DNA from: Unio delphinus
Taxonomy: Eukaryota > Mollusca > Bivalvia > Unionida > Unionidae
DNA: 64,000 nucleotides
Assembly: GCA_029339505.1 (NCBI GenBank)
Contig: JAQISU010000022.1
Coordinates: 16,869,001-16,933,000, forward strand
Direction of reading: 5' to 3'
In this document: positions 53,349 through 61,683 of the stretch, piece after piece
Layout: each line of letters begins with the position of its first letter
Position numbering within the stretch: position 1 is the first letter of the stretch
The notes under the pieces: model-generated
Database searches by the model: none
Seen by the model: only the letters and a program-made list of their open reading frames with translations
What the model was told of the DNA's origin: nothing
Program-made: the position numbers and the translations under genes

Positions 53349-54909
53349 CAGTTGAACCCGGTTATGTCGACGGCCTATGGGGTTTGCCAAAAAGCGTCGA
53401 GATAACCGATGATCGAGATAAACGAAAACCAGTATGGCAGCAATATATTAACATGTGCTTGAAATTTCTTTATGTATATGATATGCGTTAATAAATGAGA
53501 ATGTAATGCATGTGTTTTTGGTGTTTTTTTTTTTACACAACAGCGTTGCCGCGATTTGTTTGATGAAGCGATCGGCATGCTATAAAAATGTACATAGATG
53601 TTTGCTAGCAACAAAAGGCATATGTGCACCAACTAACAGCAGAGATTTACCAGTATACAATACAAACCACCGTCGATTCTCGATACACACCTTTATTATA
53701 TTCTCCAACATTGCAAACACAGAGATCGCTCACAAAATCACAAAAAATGTGTGGGGTGTAGTTCGTTTTTACAAAAAGCTACAATATTATTTATGCTGTC
53801 TAAAACAGTTTCATCTCCTACAAAAGAACCACACCGTCGAATTTTCTGTAGCATTTCTACCACTTCACCAGTTGAGGGAATTGGTTCCGAATCTTCGTCC
53901 GCATCTTCATCTTCTTTGTCATTGCCGCATGCAGATGTGCTTGCCTGTGCTGACTGCACACTTGATACAAATATCTTCATCGGTGATCACGCCATCAGTA
54001 ATGACGTCTCTGTCAATTTCTATGTAATCTCGGAATTCCTGGACAGTGATGGCTAACCGTGTTCTTGCAAAATAGGATCTCCATTCCCACGAAAGAAACT
54101 TACACGAGTCAACACCTGGCAATATTGGACCATATATATTACTGTAGCATAAGTTAACACCCAATATAGGGATTCTTTCACTCCTGTATTTTGCGAAATA
54201 AATAATTATTTTTAATTATGCAAAACTTTTTTATTTGTTGTTTGCTATTTCTTCTTGTGGAGTTTAAGTCTCTGTAACCGTAACACGGGATTCATGGCAA
54301 AAGGAAAAGATCAATGAGTAAAATGCACAAATATTATTTACACTGCCTGGATTTATGTTTGGTAACATACTCCTTCTTCAAAATATCACAGCCAGTTGTA
54401 AATTAATTGACAAACTTTGCCTTGATACATACATCATAGAACATCTGTTTTAACTTTTTATCATATCTCAGCCAACAAACAGAAGGATTAGCCATTCCAT
54501 TAATTTTATCTGTTCTATTCGCGTTTTCAGAAGTCGGCCAGTTGTAGGTATAGTACGGTAGCATGATTGACTGTCACAGCATACAGTACTCGGCCCAGAT
54601 GTCAGCATAAGCAGATTATGATGTAACAGTGCACTGCTAAGATGGGGTTGTCGATACAAACAAAGGATCATTTGTGTACTGATTGATTTCAAAGCCAGCG
54701 ATTGGTCATGGGGATTGAGATAACTGACGTTAAGCAGCAAATTTGGCCCTCTTTTGTGCTCGAGATATTAGGGTTTGGTGACATAAAAGAATCGACATAA
54801 CTGATGAGAAAATGCTAAGACAAAGAGAGAATTTGGCGGTTCCACTTCAAAAACGTCGACTTAATAGGGTTGGCGAGTTAACCGAGGTCGAGATAAGTGG
54901 GTTCGACTG
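53349..54909 (-). mobile_element. pogo/Tigger-type DNA transposon remnant
   Basis: The left end CAGTTGAACCCGGTTATGTC and the right end, read in reverse, CAGTCGAACCCACTTATCTC form inverted repeats of the CAGT-GAACC-TTATCTCGA type. They are flanked by TA on both sides, as expected for the Tc1/mariner superfamily. The 1.56-kb length is too short for a complete Tigger, and only the C-terminal part of a transposase remains. Confidence 0.85.
53738..53980 (-). pseudogene. Tigger transposase C-terminal remnant
   Basis: An 80-codon frame with an acidic stretch (DKEDEDADEDSEPIPSTGEV) and then EMLQKIRRC. This is the arrangement after the DDE domain in Tigger/jerky-type transposases. An overlapping frame just upstream (53,919-54,164) carries FRDYIEIDRDVITDGVITDE in a different phase. 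DNA-binding and catalytic parts are missing, so the gene is dead. Confidence 0.6.
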
Positions 54910-55487
54910 TATTACTTATAAGTGGCACATCATTAGAACCATTGAAACATTTGGCATTAATGGGTTTTGTTTCGTCAACTCCGTATTGGTTAGAGTTATT
55001 GCCCTTGACAACAATAATTTAGCATCATTTTGTAGTAACCCAGCACATCACAGGATCCATGTAAGATATTCTGATGCAATTTAATATAAATATTGTATTA
55101 TAGACTTATATGTGCTTTTTATAGGTTTTGGACAGTTATGCTCCCAGTTGAACTAATTTTTGTCTTCAGATGGAAACTTGGAATGTGTCTGGTAGTTAGC
55201 ATAGCTAAAGAACCAATGTATATTTTCTGATGGAATTTGGTAAGAATCTTGTTTCTCAGACCAAGATGTACCGTTTGTGGGCTTGTCTTCTCTATACCAT
55301 TTTTGACAGTTAAAATCCCCTGTCAGTCAGCTTCATATCTTTTCTTGAACTGTTACTTGTAGTCAGTATAACTCAAGAACCATTCAACCTATTCTGATAC
55401 AAATTGTTGTGAACATTGTATGGTAGATCTTGATGTACATTGTATCAGTTATGTCTTGTCTACGCCATTTTGGACTGAGTTATTGCC

Positions 55488-55652
55488 CTAGCAGCAGAGG
55501 GGGCGAATCAGACAACTTTTTTTTGTTTTTATTTTTGATTATACCCCCTCCAAAATAACACTAGACCCTTCTCGCGAAAAAATAAGTCTCCGACCCTTGT
55601 CTGAAAACATTCGCGTCGCAACGTCGTTGTCACTCACCCCCTCTGCTGCTAG
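55488..55652. repeat. 165-bp inverted repeat at the left end of the viral element
   Basis: The left arm CTAGCAGCAGAGGGGG(C)GA and right arm TCACCCCCTCTGCTGCTAG are inverted copies, with further agreement as GACAAC/GTTGTC. The inner part contains TTCTCGCGAAAAAA and TTCGCGTCGCAACGTCG. It abuts the ATPase stop codon. The repeat begins with AG inside its CT flank, as Polinton ends often do. It may be the element's terminus or an independent MITE at the junction. Confidence 0.7.
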
Positions 55653-55667
55653 AACTTTCAGTTGGGG

Positions 55668-56339
55668 TTAACCGAATATTTGATCCAGTCCGATACGATA
55701 TCGTGTTCGAGGGTCATGTAAATTTATTGTTACAAATCCGTGTGGGGTAGACTGAGCATGACTAAAGAAATTTCTAAATTGATTGAAGTCCATATCAGAA
55801 CACCATGTCTGCCAAATATTTCGTAGCGTATGTGTATCAACGCCGTTGAATACAGCAAGCATATTACAGTTATCTCTAATCACTTTTGGAATCTGAGTGT
55901 AGCGTTGAGTGACATAGATCACATCAGTGTTTTTATGCCTTCCTCTGGAAAATATTCTAGCAGGATTTTTTTGATTATCTAACATGACATCGTCGTATAC
56001 AACTAAATTGTTGATACTTCCATCGAGGTCATTCACGGATGGCGCCTCGTCAATATCGGTTATAAATTCAATAACATCCTCGGCGGCAATCTCTGAAGCG
56101 TTTTCATTAAAATCTTTTAGCACTTCATAGCATCGTTGATCATCTACGCTAGGGGCAATTAAATACAACTTATCCCACTTCATCCATCTCATTATTAAAT
56201 TGAGCAACAATTGCGTTTTACCGGATCCAGATGGTCCGATTATAATTGCGCGGATAGAGTTTGGTAGCGCTGCATGATGCTTCACTGGTTCTCTTGTTTT
56301 AGTCGCTGAAAAATCAATTATATTCATATCTCTATACAT
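55668..56339 (-). CDS. DNA-packaging ATPase (FtsK/HerA, A32-like)
   Basis: A 223-residue protein with Walker A GPSGSGKT at residues 35-42 and a Walker B strand LVVYDDVML at about 112-120. A polar motif VTQRYTQIPKVIRDN follows at about 143-157. This order and the short length fit the genome-packaging ATPases of Polintons, adintoviruses and virophages, which pump DNA into capsids. It starts at Met1 or, equally well, at Met5 (MNIIDF), which is the more usual N-terminus. Its start codon is five bases from the divergent start of the next gene, so the promoter of each must overlap the other's coding region. It is intact and has no visible defect. Function without a capsid gene nearby is unexplained. 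Confidence 0.88.
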   Translation of the reverse strand: MYRDMNIIDFSATKTREPVKHHAALPNSIRAIIIGPSGSGKTQLLLNLIMRWMKWDKLYLIAPSVDDQRCYEVLKDFNENASEIAAEDVIEFITDIDEAPSVNDLDGSINNLVVYDDVMLDNQKNPARIFSRGRHKNTDVIYVTQRYTQIPKVIRDNCNMLAVFNGVDTHTLRNIWQTWCSDMDFNQFRNFFSHAQSTPHGFVTINLHDPRTRYRIGLDQIFG

Positions 56340-56344
56340 AAATT
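56340..56344. promoter_or_regulatory. Five-base divergent start region
   Basis: Only AATTA-like bases separate the two divergent start codons. Transcription start signals for both genes must lie in coding sequence; TATA-like stretches (CTATACATAA) are visible at about 56,331-56,340. Confidence 0.35.
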
Positions 56345-56542
56345 ATGGATCTATATTGCGTGAAGTGTAAGGCGCGTACTGGCACAGATGACTTGACGAC
56401 GATTACAACTAAAAATAACCGATCAGCGCTTTCTGGTAAATGCGTACAATGTAGTACAAAGAAATTTAGATTTGTTTCTAAACCCAAGGAACTCAAGGAA
56501 CCTTTAAAAAAAAAAGAGGAGGTGATATCGCAGCCAAATTAG
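56345..56542 (+). CDS. Small zinc-ribbon protein (DUF5679-like)
   Basis: A 65-residue protein with two CxxC pairs (Cys5/Cys8 and Cys33/Cys36) in YCVKCKART and GKCVQCSTKK, followed by a lysine-rich tail. It matches the pattern of the short DUF5679-type zinc ribbon common in adintoviruses and other DNA viruses; its role is unproven. In relatives this ribbon is, as I recall, often fused to a PLA2 domain. Here the PLA2 frame follows one base out of phase after a run of ten A (56,506-56,515). The frame ends in a stop at 56,540-56,542, overlapping the PLA2 frame. Confidence 0.72.
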   Translation: MDLYCVKCKARTGTDDLTTITTKNNRSALSGKCVQCSTKKFRFVSKPKELKEPLKKKEEVISQPN

Positions 56543-56874
56543 CAAAACTCCCTGGAACTCCATGGGCAAAATACCCTGGAGAAAAGCACCTTCCAGGATA
56601 TAGCTACTGTGGACCGGGAACAAGACTTGATATCAGACTCAATGATCAAAATCAGCCCCGACCCGGTGAGGAACCAATAAACGCTATTGATAAGGCCTGT
56701 CACCTTCATGATGTATCTTATAAAAGCAGTAATCTGCAGCACAGGCATCTAGCAGATGTGAAATTAATTCATGCGTTAAATGCTATTTCTGATAAATCTT
56801 TCAAAGAAAAATTGGCTTCCTTTTTGATAAAATCGGCTATGAAAAGTAAATTGATGTTAGGGGCTGGTAATTAA
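56517..56874 (+). CDS. Phospholipase A2-like domain, out of frame with the preceding ORF
   Basis: This open frame has no useful ATG of its own. It contains YCGPGT (calcium-binding loop, about 56,605-56,622) and the catalytic-type motif DKACHLHDVSY with the His-Asp pair at 56,707-56,712. This is the signature of the viral PLA2 domain known from the parvovirus VP1 unique region and from adintoviruses, where it helps particles leave endosomes. It would be expressed only by a minus-one shift at the A10 run, or if the run length differs in the true sequence. Otherwise it is a broken gene. The domain is otherwise free of stops, which argues for recent breakage, a programmed shift or a homopolymer error. 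Confidence 0.75.
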
Positions 56875-56881
56875 TAACAAC

Positions 56882-57835
56882 ATGGAATCTATTTATTATT
56901 CCCCAAGAGGATACTGGAGGGGTAAATCAGCAATCCATAAACTCGCTAGCGCTGCAAAAGTGAAAAAAACCACTGCGGCTCATTGGTTATCCAAACAGGC
57001 ACTATGGCAAATTTATCTACCACCGCCTAAACAAATCAATTTCTCGCATTTTGATGTGACCGGACCCAATGAAGTTCATCAGGCTGATCTATTATTTCTG
57101 CCACATGATCGTGGTTACAAATACGCATTAACCGTAGTTGATATTGCAAGTCGATACAAAGAAGCAGAACCGTTAAAAACAAAATCAGCCACTGAAGTCG
57201 CTTCTGCATTTGAAAGGATTTATCGAAGGAGTCCTCTGCACTGGCCAAATCTGTTACAAGTTGACCCGGGCAAGGAATTTCAGGGTGCAGTGTTATCTAC
57301 AATGAAATATCACAATGTCGCTATCAGACGAGGGCATACTGCACTGCATCGCGATCAGGCCATTGTAGAACGATTTAATAAAACCCTTGCTGAGCGGTTA
57401 TTTGGATATCAATACGCAAAAGAATTCATCCAAGAAAAAAGATCCCGTGAATGGGTTAAAAGGTTACCAGCTGTGATTACTGCACTGAATAACGAGATTA
57501 CTAGAACCATCAACATGAAACCTATCAATGCGATTAAAAAGAAGTCAATACCTGAAATGGAAATTCAAAAAGATTTTAACGTTTCCCAACCAATTCTTGG
57601 TAGTAATGTCATTGTGAGGTACTTATACGAACCAGGAGAGCTTGAGGGTGGCACAAAAAGGGCTACTGATCCTATTTGGAGCGTCACTACGCATAAGATA
57701 TCTAGTATAACACGATCTACGGGTAGACTTCCAATCTATAAACTGGATTCAACTGCCCCTCAACGGGGTTTTACTAGACAACAATTACAAGTGATACCTG
57801 AGGATACTCAATTACCACCGCATGGGCTTAACTAG
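56882..57835 (+). CDS. Retroviral-type (rve) DDE integrase of Polinton kind
   Basis: 317 residues. The catalytic core holds Asp69 (HQADLLF), Asp128 (LQVDPGKEF) and Glu163 (IVERFNK), a D-D-35-E spacing typical of retroviral and Polinton integrases. The N-terminal 50 residues form a basic helical region (residues 15-40), and residues about 240-310 resemble the beta-rich C-terminal domain (VIVRYLYE...WSVTTHKI...PIYKLD). It would join the element's ends to host DNA with a short target duplication. The start ATG follows the PLA2 stop by seven bases. Its last codons overlap the end of the convergent HNH gene by eight bases. It is intact. Confidence 0.93.
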   Translation: MESIYYSPRGYWRGKSAIHKLASAAKVKKTTAAHWLSKQALWQIYLPPPKQINFSHFDVTGPNEVHQADLLFLPHDRGYKYALTVVDIASRYKEAEPLKTKSATEVASAFERIYRRSPLHWPNLLQVDPGKEFQGAVLSTMKYHNVAIRRGHTALHRDQAIVERFNKTLAERLFGYQYAKEFIQEKRSREWVKRLPAVITALNNEITRTINMKPINAIKKKSIPEMEIQKDFNVSQPILGSNVIVRYLYEPGELEGGTKRATDPIWSVTTHKISSITRSTGRLPIYKLDSTAPQRGFTRQQLQVIPEDTQLPPHGLN

Positions 57836-58094
57836 CACCCTTGCGTCTATTGCACTCAAGACAAGTCAACATCACATTATTTCTGACATGACCGAGATTG
57901 TTATTTTTTCTGTCCACGGTGAATTGGCGAGGATCCTTATCCGAATACTGCCAACGCATTATACAATTGCAACTCGCGCAGTGATTATTCTGTTGTTGCT
58001 TCAGAGTAATTATTAATTCAGCATCAATATCAAATTCTCGTTTTTTTTTTGTCTTGTTGTTTGTAACCGGAGAGTTTTTTATCAATAATATCAT
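57828..58094 (-). CDS. HNH-type nuclease, overlapping the polymerase-helicase 3' end
   Basis: 88 residues with CASC (Cys39, Cys42), a VDRKNNNLGHVRNNVML segment and CLEC (Cys78, Cys81). This is a zinc-stabilised HNH endonuclease fold in which the Asp-Arg, Asn and His residues form the metal site. It overlaps the end of the polymerase-helicase gene by 65 bp in another phase. The switch between the two frames falls at a second ten-base homopolymer (T10 on the + strand, 58,041-58,050). It may be translated from its own ATG or, after a shift, as a C-terminal domain of the large protein. The role could be DNA nicking in replication or end processing; this is inferred. Confidence 0.65.
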   Translation of the reverse strand: MILLIKNSPVTNNKTKKKREFDIDAELIITLKQQQNNHCASCNCIMRWQYSDKDPRQFTVDRKNNNLGHVRNNVMLTCLECNRRKGAS

Positions 58095-61000
58095 CTATTG
58101 TGGTGTCATTATCATCGCCAATGATTTCATCATCGCCTGACTCTGTCAGGACAATTCTTCGAAGTTGATTTATTTTTCGTACTCTAGACACTGCGAGATA
58201 GACTAAATTCGACCATTCTATGCGATTATCTACTATCCAAACAATTGTATCCGATATAGTCAATCCCTGTGAAGAGTGTATTGTTGCTGCATAACCTAGC
58301 GTCCATGGGGATTTATTAGCACGCAATGCATCTTCAACGCCATTGATATCAACCAGCACAATATCATTTAATACGAGAATCTGTCTTTGAAATCCTTCGG
58401 ATTTTGGTCCTGGAATATCAACTTCGATGTTCTGTTTTCGTGTATCCGATGGCCTATAACATAACGGTACTGGAAGTGTTGCAAATTTTTGTTTATGCAA
58501 TTCAAATAACTTCATCTGAAGTGTATCCCTGACTATTTTTCTACTTGCAATGATTAAATCATTTGGTCTCCACGCTTCCCAAAACTCATTCATGGGAGTT
58601 TCCGAAATTATTTCACGGGCTATTTCACACTGGATTCTATCCGGTTGTAATCTAATTAGTTTCTTAAATTCTTTTAATTCATTATCAAGTGATCTATGAT
58701 CAGTATCAATTTCTTCATAATAGTCTACAAAACCCTTTAGCCATTCATGGGGGGATGCACCGACAAATGGTGGAGGTTGGCCGTGATCCCCGCACATTAC
58801 GACTTTTGTATTCTTCAATAACAACCACTCAAGAAATATTTTTAAGACATCTTCGGACACTGTGTCTATTTCATCCCACATGATAATTTCAGGAATAAAT
58901 TTCTCTCCCATGCGCTCAGGAGTCCATTTATCTCCCTTCCATCTAAAGAAACTATGATAAGTGCAGGCATTTACCCCTCGTTGTTTCATCTCTCTGGCGA
59001 GTCTGTGAGTCGGTGTTAGCACAATCATGTTTGGATTGGAAACGCTAGCGTTTCTACGATATAACTCAATTGCCCGGGTTGTTTTTCCTGACCCGCCACA
59101 ACCGTTTAAATAAACTGTTTTATATCTACAGATTGGATCAGAAATCGGTGGTGCACTAGAAAATTCTGAACACTGATTGCTTTCTAAGTAATTATTTTCA
59201 ATGGTAACATCTGCTGATGGAATATAATCATGAAGCATTTCCTTCTTAATTCTCCATGACCCCCAATTCTCGTTGCCAGTAGCCTTAAAATCAGCCATTT
59301 TGCTATTTATGTAAAATGAGTCAGTAGCAACTCTAACTGCGGTGGTAGGAAATCTATTGATCATTGAAAACAGATTGATAGAAGCATAACCAAGCATAGA
59401 AGCTCTCAAATATGTGTACTGCTGATGGTATCCATCAGTGTAAGTAACAATTGTACCCAATTTGGTTCCAGCGGACATAAATGCGTCCTTACGATTGACA
59501 TATAAGCCCCTATTCGTTAAATCTTTGATTACAAAATCGTATTCAGCATTGTCTATAATCAATCGTGAAGAATATCTCGTATTATCATCTTTGCCACCTT
59601 GGGTAAATTTACCGATTATTCTTCGTCCAAGATCTTTTGCTTCATTGTTTCTGATTTCAAATAACTGTCTGGACCAATCCATGATTTGTTGTTCATTAAA
59701 ATCAGGAAACAGTTTTCGCTCTTCGCTAATTATTTTTTCTAGATCAGGTTGTGGTAACCAGACTGATTTCTGTGCTCGATAGGATATAATTGCTTCACTG
59801 ACAATTAATGATTTTAACATCTTACAATCAAGCATATACCGTAATAACACTATTGGCATCCAGTGTTTTTCAGACATGTGTTTACCAATCCAAAGATAAC
59901 TACACGGATGAAGTCCTTCAGCCATTTCAAATGATACTACACAAGCGAATCCGGTTAAATCGAAATGTGGCAGTGGTCCATTAATAGCAACACGGGTCAT
60001 TTCGTGTGTAGGGTGTCCAAATCGTTTGAAATATTTCTCACACTCTCCATACCCAAGAAAACTTCCTGGATAACATGCAATCATATCAACTGAAATAACG
60101 GTATCAGCTGAGTATTTGGTGTTCCATAATCCTCCATGGCTGTATTCAAGACAGGACAATTTGACATCTGATAAGAACTCACTTCGGGTTGGTTTCCACG
60201 CGTTTTTCTTCCTAGCAAAATGTGCTACAACTGATGGAAGTGTAAAACAGTTTGCTAATAATTGATCGTTGTCTTCCCCCCCAGAACTCTGGGGAGAAAA
60301 TTCACTAGCTAGTTGTTTCATTTGATTATGCAGCTCTTCAGTACGGTACAATTCTCCGTTGGGCCTTACAAACTGATCAAATCTACATTCTTCGTCTGAA
60401 GTACTATGAAATAGCCACATTGACACGGGATCGTTTTTACTCAAATGGTAAATAGCATCAAATAATTTCTGCTCTGAAAAAAACTCTTCGGTTCCAAACA
60501 GATATTTTACGGTTCTATCCCGTGGGAATATTGTTACTGCAGATGACCACGCGTGTGCGTTATGATCAATAATTTCAATGGGAGCTCCCTGTGATTTATA
60601 TTTCGATTTGTATAATACTTCTCCGGTGATTGTCCTTACCGATATTGGAAATCTCAATGATGTTTCTAATTTGGCTATATCTTGAATTGTTGCCCCATGC
60701 TGTTTCACTGTCAGTTCCCATTCGGTTATTTTTTTTCGTCTTAGATCAGTTAGTTTATTTCCCCGGGACGCATTTGTGAAGTGTTCTATTATTCGTGTTG
60801 CTACACAATTGAGCCCTGTCGAATATTTCATGGGTGCTAGTTTTGAAATATCAGGTTTTTCATTGAGTGGATATATCCCGTAAACAACTACTGTGACAGG
60901 ATAAGATCTTTCGTAGTAGGGTTTATCAAGTCCAGTCAAAATTCCTGGTTTTGAATCCTGAGTCACAGTGACAGTTTTTTTGTCCTTAAGAATAGGCTCG

Positions 61001-61317
61001 TATTTGTCCCTAATGATCCATTTTCCATTATCACGGATAAGGAATTTTATTCGAAAAAAATTTCTTTCTTCCCCAAGACGTGAGATTATCACTGCTGCTT
61101 TTTCATCATTCATGGTAGCGTCAACAACACCATCAATTCGAAATGTTGACCAACAATGAGCTGCCCCATCACGCTTGAATTCATTAAAACAGTCTCTGAT
61201 TTTACTAATCAAGGTTCTATCAAGAATTTTATTCTTTGGTGTATCAGAAACTCTATCAAGATTGAATTGAACACTTTTCCAGGGCTTAATTTTCGATAAT
61301 CTCTCGAACTCCTCCAT
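58030..61317 (-). CDS. Family-B-polymerase-like protein fused to a superfamily-1 helicase
   Basis: 1,095 residues. The middle resembles protein-primed family-B polymerases: motif A SVDMIACYP (409-417), motif B-like RRIIGKFTQGG (565-575) and motif C RVATDSFY (662-669). The usual Asn-Ser of motif B is absent and the first Asp of the DTD in motif C is Ala, so catalysis needs testing. The C-terminal third is a Pif1/RecD-like SF1 helicase: Walker A GCGGSGKT (739-746), VLTPTHRLA (766-774), Walker B IIMWDEID (811-818), motif III VVMCGDHGQPPPF (839-851), IHSSQGLTI (1013-1021) and YLAVSRVRK (1040-1048). The first 400 residues have no fold I recognise, and I see no clear exonuclease motifs. It would replicate the element. 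Polinton polymerases do not normally carry a helicase domain. Confidence 0.82.
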   Translation of the reverse strand: MEEFERLSKIKPWKSVQFNLDRVSDTPKNKILDRTLISKIRDCFNEFKRDGAAHCWSTFRIDGVVDATMNDEKAAVIISRLGEERNFFRIKFLIRDNGKWIIRDKYEPILKDKKTVTVTQDSKPGILTGLDKPYYERSYPVTVVVYGIYPLNEKPDISKLAPMKYSTGLNCVATRIIEHFTNASRGNKLTDLRRKKITEWELTVKQHGATIQDIAKLETSLRFPISVRTITGEVLYKSKYKSQGAPIEIIDHNAHAWSSAVTIFPRDRTVKYLFGTEEFFSEQKLFDAIYHLSKNDPVSMWLFHSTSDEECRFDQFVRPNGELYRTEELHNQMKQLASEFSPQSSGGEDNDQLLANCFTLPSVVAHFARKKNAWKPTRSEFLSDVKLSCLEYSHGGLWNTKYSADTVISVDMIACYPGSFLGYGECEKYFKRFGHPTHEMTRVAINGPLPHFDLTGFACVVSFEMAEGLHPCSYLWIGKHMSEKHWMPIVLLRYMLDCKMLKSLIVSEAIISYRAQKSVWLPQPDLEKIISEERKLFPDFNEQQIMDWSRQLFEIRNNEAKDLGRRIIGKFTQGGKDDNTRYSSRLIIDNAEYDFVIKDLTNRGLYVNRKDAFMSAGTKLGTIVTYTDGYHQQYTYLRASMLGYASINLFSMINRFPTTAVRVATDSFYINSKMADFKATGNENWGSWRIKKEMLHDYIPSADVTIENNYLESNQCSEFSSAPPISDPICRYKTVYLNGCGGSGKTTRAIELYRRNASVSNPNMIVLTPTHRLAREMKQRGVNACTYHSFFRWKGDKWTPERMGEKFIPEIIMWDEIDTVSEDVLKIFLEWLLLKNTKVVMCGDHGQPPPFVGASPHEWLKGFVDYYEEIDTDHRSLDNELKEFKKLIRLQPDRIQCEIAREIISETPMNEFWEAWRPNDLIIASRKIVRDTLQMKLFELHKQKFATLPVPLCYRPSDTRKQNIEVDIPGPKSEGFQRQILVLNDIVLVDINGVEDALRANKSPWTLGYAATIHSSQGLTISDTIVWIVDNRIEWSNLVYLAVSRVRKINQLRRIVLTESGDDEIIGDDNDTTIDDIIDKKLSGYKQQDKKKTRI

Positions 61318-61341
61318 ACTATAATTAAAACAAGCATTTAA
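61318..61341. promoter_or_regulatory. Short divergent intergenic region
   Basis: 24 bases separate the start of the polymerase-helicase from the start of the cysteine-rich protein. They are AT-rich (ATAATTAAAAC and ATTTAAATG) and could serve as a compact bidirectional promoter. Confidence 0.45.
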
Positions 61342-61683
61342 ATGAAAGATTTAAGTATAATGAATCATTGCAAATGGCTTATGATTGGATCAGTGACACC
61401 GTGTAACAAATCATGCAGAAATGAATTCTGTTGGTATCATATGCAAAGCTTTCGTCGGGGAAGCCGAGGTCCGTTACCCTGTATTCAATGTGGGGTTGGG
61501 GTCAGGGGGGGGTCGCAATTATGCATTATGTGCGGCGGAAAACGATACAGGGAACTAAAACGCTATTATGATAAAAAAATAAAAAATACTGCCATTGACC
61601 CCAACGATGACAAAATAATAAAGACTGCTCAAGATTATATACAGAGACTTATAATTAAACCAAACAATGAATTAGAAAAATAG
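61342..61683 (+). CDS. Small cysteine-rich zinc-binding protein
   Basis: 113 residues; Met7 (MNHCKW) is an equally good start. Cys10, Cys21, Cys25, Cys30 and His33 form a C-C-C-H cluster (CNKSCRNEFCWYH), and PCIQC (47-50) with LCIMC (61-64) forms a zinc ribbon. A basic, helical, Lys/Tyr-rich tail follows. Similar small zinc proteins occur next to the polymerase gene in viral elements of this kind, but I do not know a function. A regulatory or nucleic-acid-binding role is a guess. It is the last gene at the right side of the element. Confidence 0.65.
   Translation: MKDLSIMNHCKWLMIGSVTPCNKSCRNEFCWYHMQSFRRGSRGPLPCIQCGVGVRGGSQLCIMCGGKRYRELKRYYDKKIKNTAIDPNDDKIIKTAQDYIQRLIIKPNNELEK

Larger units (their letters stand above)
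52960..55487. repeat. Diverged tandem repeat, unit about 190 bp, split by a Tigger element
   Basis: A core such as GTCAGCTCCATTTTGGATTG followed by GGTTATTGCCCTTGA recurs with many changes near 53,197, 53,285, 54,971, 55,291 and 55,457. It is preceded in several copies by AGCATAGCTCAAGAACCATT. Copies lie on both sides of the Tigger insertion, and the last is cut off at TTATTGCCCT where the viral element begins. Confidence 0.55.

Noticed and set aside
53506..54027. 173-codon plus-strand ORF in the Tigger element
   Set aside because: It is a shadow of the minus-strand transposase remnant, and its composition is not that of a known protein.
59462..59782. 106-codon plus-strand ORF inside the viral element
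   Set aside because: It lies antisense to the intact polymerase-helicase gene, with no independent support; the same holds for 58,689-58,883 and 60,968-61,159.
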